This document shows positions 1 to 8,504 of a stretch of DNA of 64,000 bases, piece by piece (position 1 is the first letter of the stretch; each line of letters opens with the position of its first letter). Below the pieces are notes generated by a model. The model was not told the origin of the DNA. It saw nothing but the letters and a program-made list of their open reading frames with translations, and made no database searches. This DNA is from Vibrio parahaemolyticus. Lineage in GTDB: Bacteria; Pseudomonadota; Gammaproteobacteria; Enterobacterales; Vibrionaceae. The stretch is taken from NCBI RefSeq assembly GCF_900460535.1, contig NZ_UHIL01000001.1:2852001-2916000 (forward strand), read 5' to 3'. The translations under genes and the position numbers were made by a program.

Positions 1-375
1 ATAAGTGCATTAGCTGTACCAGCTTATAAAAGCTATGTACTAAAAACCGAAGCTAATACTGCTGTGGGCGTGCCAAGAGCCTTGTTAGCAAACGTAGACC
101 TCTTCGTCCAAGAAAAAGGTAAATACCCTAATTCTACTCAAACTGCCGATCTTGCAGCTATCGGAGCTGCTATAGATATGAGTGCGATGGGAACTCTTGC
201 TATCACTCCTGACGCAGACGGTTCTGAGTACGGGGACATTGAGTTTACCATTGGCTCTAATGCTTCATTGAGTGGCAAAAAGGTTACGTTTGCTCGCTCA
301 ACTAACGGTTGGAAGTGTACGCATGATACAGGTCAAGACCTTAAAGGCTGTGCTACCACTCCAGCAACTCCTTAA
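1..375 (+). CDS. pilA: Type IV pilin PilA, C-terminal part (5' end outside window)
   Basis: Major subunit of the type IVa pilus, exported through the inner membrane, cleaved by PilD and polymerised by PilB/PilC. The frame is open from base 1, so the prepilin leader and most of the hydrophobic N-terminal helix lie upstream of the window. The first visible residues, ISALAVPAYKSYV, are the end of that helix and are typical of type IV pilins. About 124 residues are visible. Two cysteines near the C-terminus (in WKCTHDTG and KGCATT) would form the C-terminal disulfide (D-region) loop. The gene is followed after 1 base by pilB, then pilC and pilD, which fixes its identity. The C-terminal domains of Vibrio PilA vary greatly between strains, so the exact allele cannot be matched here. 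Confidence 0.9.
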   Translation: MSALAVPAYKSYVLKTEANTAVGVPRALLANVDLFVQEKGKYPNSTQTADLAAIGAAIDMSAMGTLAITPDADGSEYGDIEFTIGSNASLSGKKVTFARSTNGWKCTHDTGQDLKGCATTPATP

Positions 376-376
376 C

Positions 377-2062
377 ATGCTAACCAACCTCTCGACAATT
401 CTTCGCCAAAACGGGTTACTGACTTTTCCCCAAGAAGAATCGTTATTTGAGCAAATCAAAGCTTCTGGCATCTCGATGCCGGAGGCTTTACTTAGTTCTG
501 GATTCTTCACGTCAAGCGAACTGGCCGAGCACTTAAGTTCTATTTTTGGCTTAAGTCAGCCCGAGTTATCTCAATATGAATATGCTTCGCTTTGCCAACA
601 ACTCGGCCTGCGTGAACTAATCACACGACATAATGCACTCCCACTCCACCGTACTCCTTCAACTTTATTATTAGCGGTTGCCGACCCCACGAATCAACAA
701 GCTGAAGATGATTTCCGCTTTGCCACTGGTTTACAGGTTGAATTGGTGTTGGCGGATTTTCGCGAACTCAGTGCAGCAATACGCCGTCTTTATGGTCGCG
801 CGCTTGGTCAAGCACGATCCCAGATCAAAGAGATCAACCAAGAAGAACTAGCGAATCTGGTTGATGTGGGCGCAGATGAAATCGACAACATCGAAGACTT
901 GAGCCAAGACGAGTCGCCCGTTAGCCGTTACATCAACCAAATTCTGTTGGATGCTGTGCGTAAAGGCGCATCCGATATCCACTTTGAGCCTTATGAAAAG
1001 ATGTACCGAGTTCGTCTACGTTGCGATGGCATTTTGATCGAAACTCAGCAACCGCCAAATCACTTGAGTCGTCGCTTATCAGCTCGTATCAAAATTCTCT
1101 CTAAACTTGATATTGCAGAGCGACGTTTACCACAAGATGGGCGAATTAAACTCAAACTGAATCAAGACACTGCGATTGATATGCGGGTATCTACGCTACC
1201 AACCTTGTTTGGAGAGAAAATCGTACTCCGACTGCTCGATAGCAGCTCTGCATCACTAGATATCGACAAGCTTGGTTATAGTGAGCAACAAAAACAACTG
1301 TATTTAGAGGCTCTGCGTCGTCCACAAGGTATGATTCTGATGACAGGCCCAACAGGAAGCGGCAAAACCGTTTCGTTGTACACTGGATTAAATATTCTCA
1401 ATAAACCAGAGATCAATATATCCACAGCAGAGGATCCTGTGGAAATTAACTTATCGGGCATTAACCAAGTTCAAGTCCAACCTAAGATTGGTTTTGGCTT
1501 TGCAGAAGCTCTACGTTCTTTTCTGCGTCAAGATCCCGATGTGGTCATGGTGGGGGAGATTCGAGACCTAGATACTGCGGAAATCGCGATTAAGGCGTCC
1601 CAAACCGGTCACTTAGTGCTCTCTACTTTGCATACCAACTCTGCGGCTGAAACCATCATTCGTTTATCAAACATGGGCGTAGAAAGTTTTAACCTCGCCT
1701 CTTCTCTTAGCTTGATTATTGCCCAACGCCTAGCTCGCAAACTTTGTCCATATTGTAAACAACCGCAAGAGCATACCGTTCAACTTCAGCACCTCGGCAT
1801 CCAAACAACTGACAACATCTTTAAAGCCAATCCAGATGGTTGCAACGAATGTACCCATGGTTATTCTGGCCGAACGGGTATCTATGAAGTCATGCGCTTT
1901 GATGAATCTCTATCCGAAGCTCTTATTAAAGGAGCCTCAGTACATGAACTGGAAAAGCTTGCCATTGCGAACGGCATGAGCACCTTGCAAATGTCCGGAA
2001 TAGAAAAACTCAAACAAGGCATCACAAGCTTTAGTGAGTTACAACGCGTGCTCTATTTCTAA
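377..2062 (+). CDS. pilB: Type IV pilus extension ATPase PilB
   Basis: Hexameric cytoplasmic ATPase that powers pilus assembly. The ATG at 377 gives 561 residues, the usual length; the frame stays open upstream to 272, but that stretch overlaps pilA and is not pilin-pathway sequence. There is an N-terminal MshE/GSPII_E-N-like domain, then the secretion ATPase core with Walker A GPTGSGKT (about residues 323-330) and a Walker B region DPDVVMVGEIRD (about 386-397). A tetracysteine zinc site is formed by CPYC (about 456) and CNEC (about 489), as in assembly (not retraction) ATPases. It lies 1 base after pilA and 23 bases before pilC in an evident pilABCD operon. Confidence 0.96.
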   Translation: MLTNLSTILRQNGLLTFPQEESLFEQIKASGISMPEALLSSGFFTSSELAEHLSSIFGLSQPELSQYEYASLCQQLGLRELITRHNALPLHRTPSTLLLAVADPTNQQAEDDFRFATGLQVELVLADFRELSAAIRRLYGRALGQARSQIKEINQEELANLVDVGADEIDNIEDLSQDESPVSRYINQILLDAVRKGASDIHFEPYEKMYRVRLRCDGILIETQQPPNHLSRRLSARIKILSKLDIAERRLPQDGRIKLKLNQDTAIDMRVSTLPTLFGEKIVLRLLDSSSASLDIDKLGYSEQQKQLYLEALRRPQGMILMTGPTGSGKTVSLYTGLNILNKPEINISTAEDPVEINLSGINQVQVQPKIGFGFAEALRSFLRQDPDVVMVGEIRDLDTAEIAIKASQTGHLVLSTLHTNSAAETIIRLSNMGVESFNLASSLSLIIAQRLARKLCPYCKQPQEHTVQLQHLGIQTTDNIFKANPDGCNECTHGYSGRTGIYEVMRFDESLSEALIKGASVHELEKLAIANGMSTLQMSGIEKLKQGITSFSELQRVLYF

Positions 2063-2085
2063 TCCTTTAATCAGCAGTTACCCCT

Positions 2086-3309
2086 ATGAAAACTACGACA
2101 CCACAATTAAAGAACTTCCGTTGGAAAGGCGTCAACAGCTCAGGGAAAAAGACCTCTGGTCAAACTCTGGCAATGAGCGAAATCGAAGTACGAGAGCGCT
2201 TAGATGCCCAGCACATCAAAATCAAAAAGCTAAAGAAAAGCAGCATCTCTTTTTTGACCAAACTTAGCCATCGCGTAAAAGGAAAGGACATCACGGTTTT
2301 CACTCGTCAAATCTCAACGATGCTAGTAACCGGTGTGCCGCTAGTACAAGCATTAAAATTGGTCTCTGATAACCACAAAAAAGCGGAAATGAAATCCATT
2401 TTGATGAGTGTAACTCGGGCTGTTGAAGCGGGTACGCCGATGTCCAAAGCGATGCGTACCGCCAGCAACCATTTTGACCCGCTATATACCGACCTGATTG
2501 CGACAGGAGAACAATCGGGCAACTTAGCCGAAGTGTTCGAACGCTTAGCTACCTACAGGGAAAAAAATGAGCAGCTTAGAGCCAAAGTGATCAAGGCTCT
2601 AATATATCCAGCCATGGTTATTCTAGTTGCACTGGGAGTATCGTTTATCATGCTAACCAAGGTCATTCCCGAGTTTGAAAAAATGTTTGTTGGCTTTGGC
2701 GCTGAATTGCCATGGTTTACAAGGCAAGTCTTAGATCTTTCCGCTTGGACACAAAACTGGAGCCCATTTATCGCACTTGGCTCCATCTGTGTATTTATCT
2801 CCGCGAGAGTACTCTCTAAGCGTTCAGATTCTTTTCGCTTAATGCTCAACCGCTCTGTGCTTAAGTTTCCAGTCCTTGGGGCAGTTTTATCGAAAGCCGC
2901 TATCGCAAAATTTAGTCGAACCCTCGCTACAAGCTTTACGGCGGGCATTCCGATTTTAACCAGTTTAAAAACCACCTCGAAAACGTCCGGAAATATGCAT
3001 TATCAATTGGCTATCGAAGAGGTTTATCGCGATACCGCAGCAGGAATGCCGATGTATGTTGCAATGCGCAATTGCAACGTGTTCCCCGAGTTGGTGCTGC
3101 AAATGGTTATGATCGGCGAAGAATCCGGCCGACTTGACGATATGCTCAATAAAGTCGCCACAATTTACGAGTTTGAAGTGGACAACACCGTCGATAACCT
3201 CAGTAAAATCTTAGAACCATTAATTATCGTTTTTTTAGGTATCGTTGTCGGTGGCTTGGTCACAGCAATGTACTTGCCAATCTTTAACTTAATGAGTGTA
3301 TTGGGCTAG
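2086..3309 (+). CDS. pilC: Type IV pilus inner-membrane platform protein PilC
   Basis: Polytopic inner-membrane platform on which PilB acts to add or remove pilin subunits. The 407 residues contain two tandem T2SSF domains (roughly residues 70-193 and 273-395). Each is followed by a hydrophobic membrane segment: about 171-192, 222-240, and a last one near 377-402 containing [17 protein letters not shown]. Length and layout match the PilC/GspF family. The gene is between pilB (23-bp gap) and pilD (64-bp gap) on the same strand. No truncation or frameshift is seen. Confidence 0.95.
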   Translation: MKTTTPQLKNFRWKGVNSSGKKTSGQTLAMSEIEVRERLDAQHIKIKKLKKSSISFLTKLSHRVKGKDITVFTRQISTMLVTGVPLVQALKLVSDNHKKAEMKSILMSVTRAVEAGTPMSKAMRTASNHFDPLYTDLIATGEQSGNLAEVFERLATYREKNEQLRAKVIKALIYPAMVILVALGVSFIMLTKVIPEFEKMFVGFGAELPWFTRQVLDLSAWTQNWSPFIALGSICVFISARVLSKRSDSFRLMLNRSVLKFPVLGAVLSKAAIAKFSRTLATSFTAGIPILTSLKTTSKTSGNMHYQLAIEEVYRDTAAGMPMYVAMRNCNVFPELVLQMVMIGEESGRLDDMLNKVATIYEFEVDNTVDNLSKILEPLIIVFLGIVVGGLVTAMYLPIFNLMSVLG

Positions 3310-3373
3310 AATGAGCCGTTAATCCCTTCAAAACAGCATGTTGCTGATTTGACTTATCGCTCAAGAGACAAAT

Positions 3374-4243
3374 ATGGAAGTGTTCCAGTACTACCCTTGG
3401 CTATTCGTGGTGTTTGCCAGTATCTTCGGTTTAATTGTGGGTAGTTTTCTTAATGTAGTCATTTATCGGCTACCTAAAATTATGGAATTAGAATGGCGCC
3501 GTGAATGCGCCGAATCATTCCCTGAATATAAGATTAAGCCACCTCAAGAAGTTTTGACATTAAGCGTGCCTCGCTCTTCGTGCCAAAACTGCGCGACGCC
3601 AATTCGTATTCGAGACAATATTCCTGTAATCAGCTGGCTACTGTTAAAAGGAAAATGCCATCATTGTCATACCGCAATTAGTCCTCGATATCCGCTGATA
3701 GAATTACTCACTGCTGCGTGCGCTGGTTTTGTGGCTTATCATTTCGGCTTTAGCTACTTTACGGTTGCGTTAATCTTTTTCACATTTGTCTTAATAGCCG
3801 CGACTTTTATCGATCTCGATACTATGCTGCTACCGGACCAATTAACATTACCATTAACTTGGGCTGGCATTGCGTTAGCATTAACAGAAATAAGCCCTGT
3901 TAGTCTACAAGACGCCGTAATTGGTGCGATTGCCGGTTATTTGTGTCTTTGGTCAGTATATTGGGGGTTCAAACTGCTTACTGGTAAAGAAGGCATGGGT
4001 TACGGTGATTTTAAATTGCTGGCTGCCCTTGGCGCTTGGCTAGGATGGCAATCATTACCAATGATCATCCTACTTTCTTCCGTCGTCGGTGTGATATTCG
4101 GGCTAGTCCAGTTACGACTACAAAAACAAGGTATAGAGAAAGCTTTCCCTTTCGGCCCATATTTAGCGATTGCAGGATGGGTAAGCTTAATCTGGGGCGA
4201 TCAAATTCTAAGTTGGTACTTCACGTCAATTTTAGGGGTGTAA
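3374..4243 (+). CDS. pilD: Prepilin peptidase / N-methyltransferase PilD
   Basis: Inner-membrane aspartyl protease that cleaves the prepilin leader and methylates the new N-terminus; in vibrios the same enzyme (called PilD or VcpD) also serves type II secretion and MSHA pseudopilins. The 289-residue protein has two CxxC pairs (CQNC about residue 69, CHHC about 95) in the cytoplasmic N-terminal loop. The two catalytic aspartates lie in the FIDLD segment (about 145-150) and in the GYGD motif (about 208-211). Several hydrophobic membrane helices follow. Its stop codon abuts the coaE start with no gap, so coaE is probably co-transcribed and translationally coupled. Confidence 0.95.
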   Translation: MEVFQYYPWLFVVFASIFGLIVGSFLNVVIYRLPKIMELEWRRECAESFPEYKIKPPQEVLTLSVPRSSCQNCATPIRIRDNIPVISWLLLKGKCHHCHTAISPRYPLIELLTAACAGFVAYHFGFSYFTVALIFFTFVLIAATFIDLDTMLLPDQLTLPLTWAGIALALTEISPVSLQDAVIGAIAGYLCLWSVYWGFKLLTGKEGMGYGDFKLLAALGAWLGWQSLPMIILLSSVVGVIFGLVQLRLQKQGIEKAFPFGPYLAIAGWVSLIWGDQILSWYFTSILGV

Positions 4244-4858
4244 ATGGCTTTGGTAATAGGCTTAACGGGTGGTATCGCCAGCGGTAAAACTACCGTAGCG
4301 AATCTGTTCAAGCAGCAGTTTAAAATTGATATTGTCGATGCAGATATTGTCGCACGAGAAGTCGTCGAACCTGGAACTCCCGGGTTAAATGCAATCATTC
4401 AACATTTTGGTCAAGACATTACGCATGACGACAACACCTTAGATCGTGCCAAGTTACGCGAAAAAATCTTTTCTAATCCAGAAGAAAAAGCTTGGCTCAA
4501 TGCATTGTTACATCCGATCATTCGAGAAAAAATGATAGAAGACCTTCAACAGGTCACGTCGGATTATGCATTATTGGTCGTGCCATTGCTCGTTGAAAAC
4601 AACCTCGATAGTTTGTGCGATCGTGTCCTCGTTGTAGATGTAGAACCTGAAACTCAAATTTCTCGCACCGTTAAACGCGACAACGTAAGCGAAGAGCAAG
4701 CACATGCGATTCTCGCCTCTCAAGCTTCAAGACAGCAGAGACTCGATATCGCTGACGATGTGGTTAAAAACAATCCAAATGACCCAGATCTTTTGCTTCA
4801 AATCACAGATTTGCACGAAAAGTACCTAGCCATGTGTAAGAAAAATCTGCGAAAATAG
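4244..4858 (+). CDS. coaE: Dephospho-CoA kinase
   Basis: Catalyses the last step of coenzyme A synthesis, ATP-dependent phosphorylation of the 3'-hydroxyl of dephospho-CoA. The 204 residues match the family length. The P-loop GGIASGKTT is at about residues 9-17, close to the N-terminus as expected, followed by the DADIVAREVV substrate region and the HPIIR motif. The start codon immediately follows the pilD stop. The pilD-coaE-zapD-yacG order is conserved among gammaproteobacteria. Confidence 0.95.
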   Translation: MALVIGLTGGIASGKTTVANLFKQQFKIDIVDADIVAREVVEPGTPGLNAIIQHFGQDITHDDNTLDRAKLREKIFSNPEEKAWLNALLHPIIREKMIEDLQQVTSDYALLVVPLLVENNLDSLCDRVLVVDVEPETQISRTVKRDNVSEEQAHAILASQASRQQRLDIADDVVKNNPNDPDLLLQITDLHEKYLAMCKKNLRK

Positions 4859-4879
4859 GAATGAAACTCACCAAGGCTT

Positions 4880-5626
4880 ATGTCGATGACCACGCACAAA
4901 TTTGAACATCCGTTAAATGAGAAAACTCGTATTTATCTAAGAGTAGAGTCTCTGCTGCGTCAGGCTCACTTGGCCTCTGGTTTTGCCGATAATCACCAGT
5001 ATCAACTTTTTTTCCGTGCTCTTTTTGACATGGTAGAGATCTTCGAGCAGATCCAACTAAAAAGTGAATTGGCTAAAGATCTTGAGAAACAGCGCCTCTC
5101 CTATCGCCATTGGCTAAATGTAGAAGGTGTTGATCAAGAAGCCCTCAATTCGTTACTCAATGAAATTGATGTGGTTCATAGTCAATTAATGGGTGCAGAG
5201 CGTTTTGGTCAAGCGTTAAAAGAAGATCGCTTCCTTAGCTCTATTCGCCAACGTTTCAATCTGCCAGGTGGCTCGTGCTGCTTTGATTTACCAGCATTAC
5301 ATTACTGGCTTCATCTGCCTATTGAACGTAAAAAGCATGATGCCAACCAATGGCAAAAGAGTTTGAAACCGCTTTCCGATGCGCTCACCTTGTGGCTAAA
5401 GCTTGCTCGTGAAACCGGTCATTTTAAAGCCCAAATCGCGCGCGCAGGATTCTTCCAAAGTGACGCAGATGAAGCAAATATCCTCCGACTTCATATTCCT
5501 ATGAAGTATGGCGTCTACCCTATGATTTCAGGTCATAAAAATCGTTTTGCGATTAAATTTATGGCTTTTGAAAATGGTCAGGCATGCACACAAGATGTCG
5601 AGTTTGAATTAGCCGTTTGTAGCTAA
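4880..5626 (+). CDS. zapD: Cell division protein ZapD
   Basis: FtsZ-associated protein (formerly YacF) that crosslinks and bundles FtsZ filaments at the division ring. The product of 248 residues begins [17 protein letters not shown]; a second ATG at 4886 is possible (246 residues), but AAGG 7 bases before 4880 favours the first. The protein is mostly helical at the N-terminus with a C-terminal beta domain, consistent with the family. It lies 21 bases after coaE and 68 bases before yacG, as in E. coli. Confidence 0.92.
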   Translation: MSMTTHKFEHPLNEKTRIYLRVESLLRQAHLASGFADNHQYQLFFRALFDMVEIFEQIQLKSELAKDLEKQRLSYRHWLNVEGVDQEALNSLLNEIDVVHSQLMGAERFGQALKEDRFLSSIRQRFNLPGGSCCFDLPALHYWLHLPIERKKHDANQWQKSLKPLSDALTLWLKLARETGHFKAQIARAGFFQSDADEANILRLHIPMKYGVYPMISGHKNRFAIKFMAFENGQACTQDVEFELAVCS

Positions 5627-5694
5627 TCAAAACATCAGGCTATTATTCTAAATACTTCGCTTTAATACCAAGATTACAATGGGACGATTCAACC

Positions 5695-5889
5695 ATGTCT
5701 AAAATTACTATCGTTCAATGCCCTCAATGTGGTACCGACGTTGAATGGGGAGAACAAAGTCCTCATCGCCCTTTCTGTAGTAAAAAATGCCAAATGATCG
5801 ATTTTGGTGAATGGGCAGATGAAGAAAATGCCATTGCTGGCGCCCCAGATATGTCAGACAGTGACGGCTGGTCAGAAGATCAATACTAG
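5695..5889 (+). CDS. yacG: DNA gyrase inhibitor YacG
   Basis: Small zinc protein that binds GyrB and inhibits gyrase in E. coli. The 64-residue product has the four zinc-binding cysteines at residues 9, 12, 28 and 32 (CPQC and CSKKC) and an acidic, flexible tail. It is the last gene of the pil-coaE-zapD run. Its TAG stop at 5887 sits directly against the heptamer repeat starting at 5891, so changes in repeat number would alter only the 3' untranslated region. Confidence 0.92.
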   Translation: MSKITIVQCPQCGTDVEWGEQSPHRPFCSKKCQMIDFGEWADEENAIAGAPDMSDSDGWSEDQY

Positions 5890-5890
5890 A

Positions 5891-5974
5891 GGTTCTAGGT
5901 TCTAGGTTCTAGGTTCTAGGTTCTAGGTTCTAGGTTCTAGGTTCTAGGTTCTAGGTTCTAGGTTCTAGGTTCTA
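5891..5974. repeat. Twelve tandem copies of the heptamer GGTTCTA
   Basis: Twelve perfect head-to-tail copies of a 7-bp unit (84 bp) start one base after the yacG stop codon and end 10 bases before a terminator hairpin. The bases just before (TACTAGA) look like a partly matching unit. A uniform array like this is expected to vary in copy number by slipped-strand mispairing. It lies in the 3' untranslated region, so it should not change a reading frame. Confidence 0.97.
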
Positions 5975-5984
5975 AAAGTTGAGG

Positions 5985-6012
5985 AAGTTGGCGTGAAAGC
6001 GTCAACTTTTTT
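5985..6012 (+). terminator. Rho-independent terminator after yacG
   Basis: AGTTGGCG pairs with CGTCAACT (one G-U) around a short TGAAAG loop and is followed by a run of T. It closes the pilA-yacG transcription unit. Confidence 0.75.
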
Positions 6013-6130
6013 ATTGCCTGTCGGAAAACTTTCCCTGAAGGCTTCTCCACTACTATCGGGGTTGTAACCTTTCAAGTTACAGTTCCACTCTATATCAGCG
6101 GGTTAAGTGAGTTATTTAAACACAAGCAAT

Positions 6131-6242
6131 TTGTTTAGCGCAGAACGCAGATATTTTTCTTGCTACCTAGGAAGAGGCGCGGAGTGTACGCCAGTACATG
6201 AGCACCGATGACAACGGTAGAAAGAGAAATAGCCAGTTATGA
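6131..6242. repeat. Possible dispersed repeat element, copy A
   Basis: This non-coding stretch holds a small hairpin (TGTAC-gcca-GTACA, about 6187-6200), then TGAGCACC and a purine-rich tail containing ACGGTAGAAAGAGAAA. The layout resembles 44717-44832 in this window, which also has a small hairpin, TGAGC, and an ACGCAGTAAAAGTGACAAG tail. Two loosely similar copies suggest a family of interspersed intergenic repeats, but the similarity is by eye and modest. Confidence 0.35.
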
Positions 6243-6250
6243 GGCAAACA

Positions 6251-6280
6251 TAAAAAAACGGAGCCAAAAAGGGCTCCGTT
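6251..6280 (-). terminator. Terminator of the rpsP-rimM-trmD-rplS operon
   Basis: A perfect 8-bp stem ACGGAGCC/GGCTCCGT with a 6-base loop is followed on the minus strand by seven T. It lies 24 bases beyond the rplS stop. Confidence 0.9.
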
Positions 6281-6303
6281 TAATGAGAACGCTAGTTATA
6301 GCA

Positions 6304-6657
6304 TTACTTCTTAGCAAGTTTCTCTTTGATACGAGCTGACTTACCAGAACGCTCGCGTAGGTAGTACAACTTGGCACGACGTACTGCACCACGGCGTTTA
6401 ACTTCGATGCTATCAACGATTGGAGAGTGTGTTTGGAACGTACGCTCAACACCTTCACCGTTAGAGATCTTACGTACAGTGAAAGCAGAGTGCAGGCCAC
6501 GGTTACGGATTGCGATTACAACGCCTTCGAAAGCCTGTAGACGCTCACGGTCACCTTCTTTAACTTTAACCTGAACTACAACAGTGTCACCTGGTGCAAA
6601 TTTAGGTAGGCCTGATTTCATTTGCTCTTCTTCAAGAGCCTTGATGATGTTACTCAT
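6304..6657 (-). CDS. rplS: 50S ribosomal protein L19
   Basis: Large-subunit protein at the 30S-50S interface. The 117 residues and the sequence ([34 protein letters not shown]) are typical of bL19. It is the last gene of the conserved rpsP-rimM-trmD-rplS operon, 41 bases after trmD and followed by a strong terminator. Confidence 0.98.
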   Translation of the reverse strand: MSNIIKALEEEQMKSGLPKFAPGDTVVVQVKVKEGDRERLQAFEGVVIAIRNRGLHSAFTVRKISNGEGVERTFQTHSPIVDSIEVKRRGAVRRAKLYYLRERSGKSARIKEKLAKK

Positions 6658-6698
6658 TTTTAAAATTCCTAGAATAAACTGATACTAAATAAATTAGG

Positions 6699-7442
6699 TT
6701 ACTTTGCATTATGCTCACTAATGAACTCTGCAAGTAATTGTTCCTGTTCGTCAGTCAGAGCTAGGTTTTCCAGGAGCTCTGGTCTTCTAAGCCAAGTTCG
6801 GCCCAGCGACTGCTTTAGTCGCCATTGACGAATGTCCTTGTGATTGCCTGACATCAGTACCGATGGCACCTCTTTGTCATCCAATACTTCTGGACGCGTA
6901 TAGTGAGGGCAATCTAGCAAGCCATTAGCAAAAGAATCTTCTTCTGCTGACGCAAAATCTCCTAATACGCCCGGAATAAACCGAGATACAGAATCAATTA
7001 ACGTCATGGCTGGTATCTCACCACCCGTCATCACAAAATCCCCAATCGACCATTCTTCGTCGACTTCAGATTGAATGATGCGCTCATCTACCCCTTCATA
7101 ACGACCACAAATCAGAAGCAAATTCTCATTTGTTGCCAGTTCTTCGACTCCTTTTTGGTCGAGCTTACGACCTTGAGGAGATAGGTAAATGACTTTCGTC
7201 TTACCCGGTGAGGCTTTCTTAGCGGTATGAATGGCATCGCGTAAAGGCTGAACCATCATTAACATACCAGGGCCACCACCGTAAGGTCGGTCATCGACAG
7301 TGCGATGTTTGTCGTGAGTGAAATCGCGAGGATTCCATGTCTCAATCGACAAAAGACCTTTTTTAACCGCTTGACCTGTTACTCCAAAATCAGTAACAGA
7401 ACGGAACATTTCAGGAAAAAGGCTAATAACGCCAACCCACAT
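6699..7442 (-). CDS. trmD: tRNA (guanine-N1)-methyltransferase TrmD
   Basis: Methylates G37 next to the anticodon of tRNAs reading CUN, CCN and CGG, preventing +1 frameshifting. The 247-residue product has the SPOUT trefoil-knot segments (YLSPQGR about residues 86-92, [10 protein letters not shown] about 112-121, [11 protein letters not shown] about 132-142) that bind S-adenosylmethionine. It follows rimM by 27 bases. Length and motifs are intact. Confidence 0.97.
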
Positions 7443-7469
7443 GTTTATCTCGCTCTGTAATTTTGGAGA

Positions 7470-8018
7470 TTAGAATCCAGGATCCCAGTCAACTTCGATC
7501 CGTTGAGCTTCGCGATCAACTTTGATGATCACTTGCTCTTCAAGGAACGGAATTAGTCGTTCCTTTTGCCCGAAAGCATCTTTAAGATTTGCTTTAACAA
7601 CCAGAACATCGTTTGAGCCAGTTTCTAGCATGTCAGTAACGACACCTAGATCGTAACCTTTAGTGGTTACTACGTGCATTCCAAACAATTCACGCCAGTA
7701 GAATTCATCTTCTGACAATTCAGGAAGTACTGCAGGGTCAATAGCAATTTCAAAGTTAGTCATTAAATGCGCGTCTTCACGAACATCCATGCCTTCCAGC
7801 TTAGCCACCATACCTTTGTTATGGCGCTTCCAGCTTTCTACTTTGTACTCAACCCACTTGCCCTTTTGGTTAATATACCAAGGGCTGTAATCGAAAATGC
7901 TTTCAGCATTGTCTGTGTAGGAAAAAACCTTAAGCCAACCTCGAATGCCGTAAGTAGCACCAAACTTGCCTACAACAATCTTTTCGTTGCTCATTGTTTC
8001 TTTACCTTTCATCGACAT
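7470..8018 (-). CDS. rimM: Ribosome maturation factor RimM
   Basis: Binds S19 and assists maturation of the 30S head. The 182-residue product contains the N-terminal RimM barrel ([17 protein letters not shown]) and a C-terminal PRC-barrel ending [15 protein letters not shown]. The start used (8018) is the first ATG; another ATG at 7994 ([11 protein letters not shown]) would shorten it by 8 residues and cannot be excluded. It sits between rpsP and trmD with gaps of under 30 bases. Confidence 0.95.
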   Translation of the reverse strand: MSMKGKETMSNEKIVVGKFGATYGIRGWLKVFSYTDNAESIFDYSPWYINQKGKWVEYKVESWKRHNKGMVAKLEGMDVREDAHLMTNFEIAIDPAVLPELSEDEFYWRELFGMHVVTTKGYDLGVVTDMLETGSNDVLVVKANLKDAFGQKERLIPFLEEQVIIKVDREAQRIEVDWDPGF

Positions 8019-8046
8019 AAACTAGTTTCTACTTCTGAAGTAAAAA

Positions 8047-8295
8047 TTAAGCCGCTTTTTGAGCGTCTTTAACTAGCTTAGCAACGCGGTCAGATACAGA
8101 CGCGCCTTGACCAACCCAGTGGTTAACGCGGTCTAGGTCTAGACGTAGACCTTCTTCTTGACCTTTAGCAGTTGGGTTGAAGAAACCAACTTTCTCGATG
8201 AAACGGCCAGTTGCAGCGTTGCGGCTGTCCGCTACTACGATTTGATAAAATGGACGCTTCTTAGCGCCGTGACGTGCCAAACGAATGGTTACCAT
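8047..8295 (-). CDS. rpsP: 30S ribosomal protein S16
   Basis: Small-subunit assembly protein. The 82-residue sequence starts [20 protein letters not shown], which is diagnostic of bS16. It is the first gene of the rpsP-rimM-trmD-rplS operon; the promoter must lie in the 209-bp gap shared with the ffh terminator. Confidence 0.98.
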   Translation of the reverse strand: MVTIRLARHGAKKRPFYQIVVADSRNAATGRFIEKVGFFNPTAKGQEEGLRLDLDRVNHWVGQGASVSDRVAKLVKDAQKAA

Positions 8296-8329
8296 GTCGT
8301 CCTCTTTGCTTTCTCAAAAATAAAATTAA

Positions 8330-8365
8330 CCCCAAAAACCGTTCAATAACCTGAACAATCTGGGG
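8330..8365 (-). promoter_or_regulatory. Possible hairpin in the rpsP leader
   Basis: On the minus strand, CCCCA and TGGGG enclose an inner perfect GTTCA/TGAAC stem. The element lies about 35 bases upstream of the rpsP start and downstream of the ffh terminator, so it may be part of the rpsP 5' leader. No function is assigned. Confidence 0.35.
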
Positions 8366-8373
8366 TCTCGTGC

Positions 8374-8411
8374 CAAAATAAAGCTCCGGAATTTTACTCT
8401 TATCCCGGAGC
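8374..8411 (-). terminator. Terminator after ffh
   Basis: GCTCCGG and CCGGAGC form a 7-bp stem with a 15-base loop, followed on the minus strand by TTTATTTT. It lies about 95 bases beyond the ffh stop. Confidence 0.65.
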
Positions 8412-8504
8412 AATGCAAGGGTTTAGTTACTTTTTCACCAACATAAATCGAAATTCAAGTTTGTGACGCAGCTAACACCCTGAAACTATAGTCACATCGA
8501 TGAA

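Noticed and set aside
2553..2975. 140-residue minus-strand frame inside pilC
   Set aside because: Antisense shadow of a conserved membrane protein gene; no start signal or similarity to a known family.
5891..5974. Telomere-like or phage end from the heptamer array
   Set aside because: The array is in the middle of a conserved chromosome segment, between yacG and rplS, and no phage or linear-replicon genes are near.
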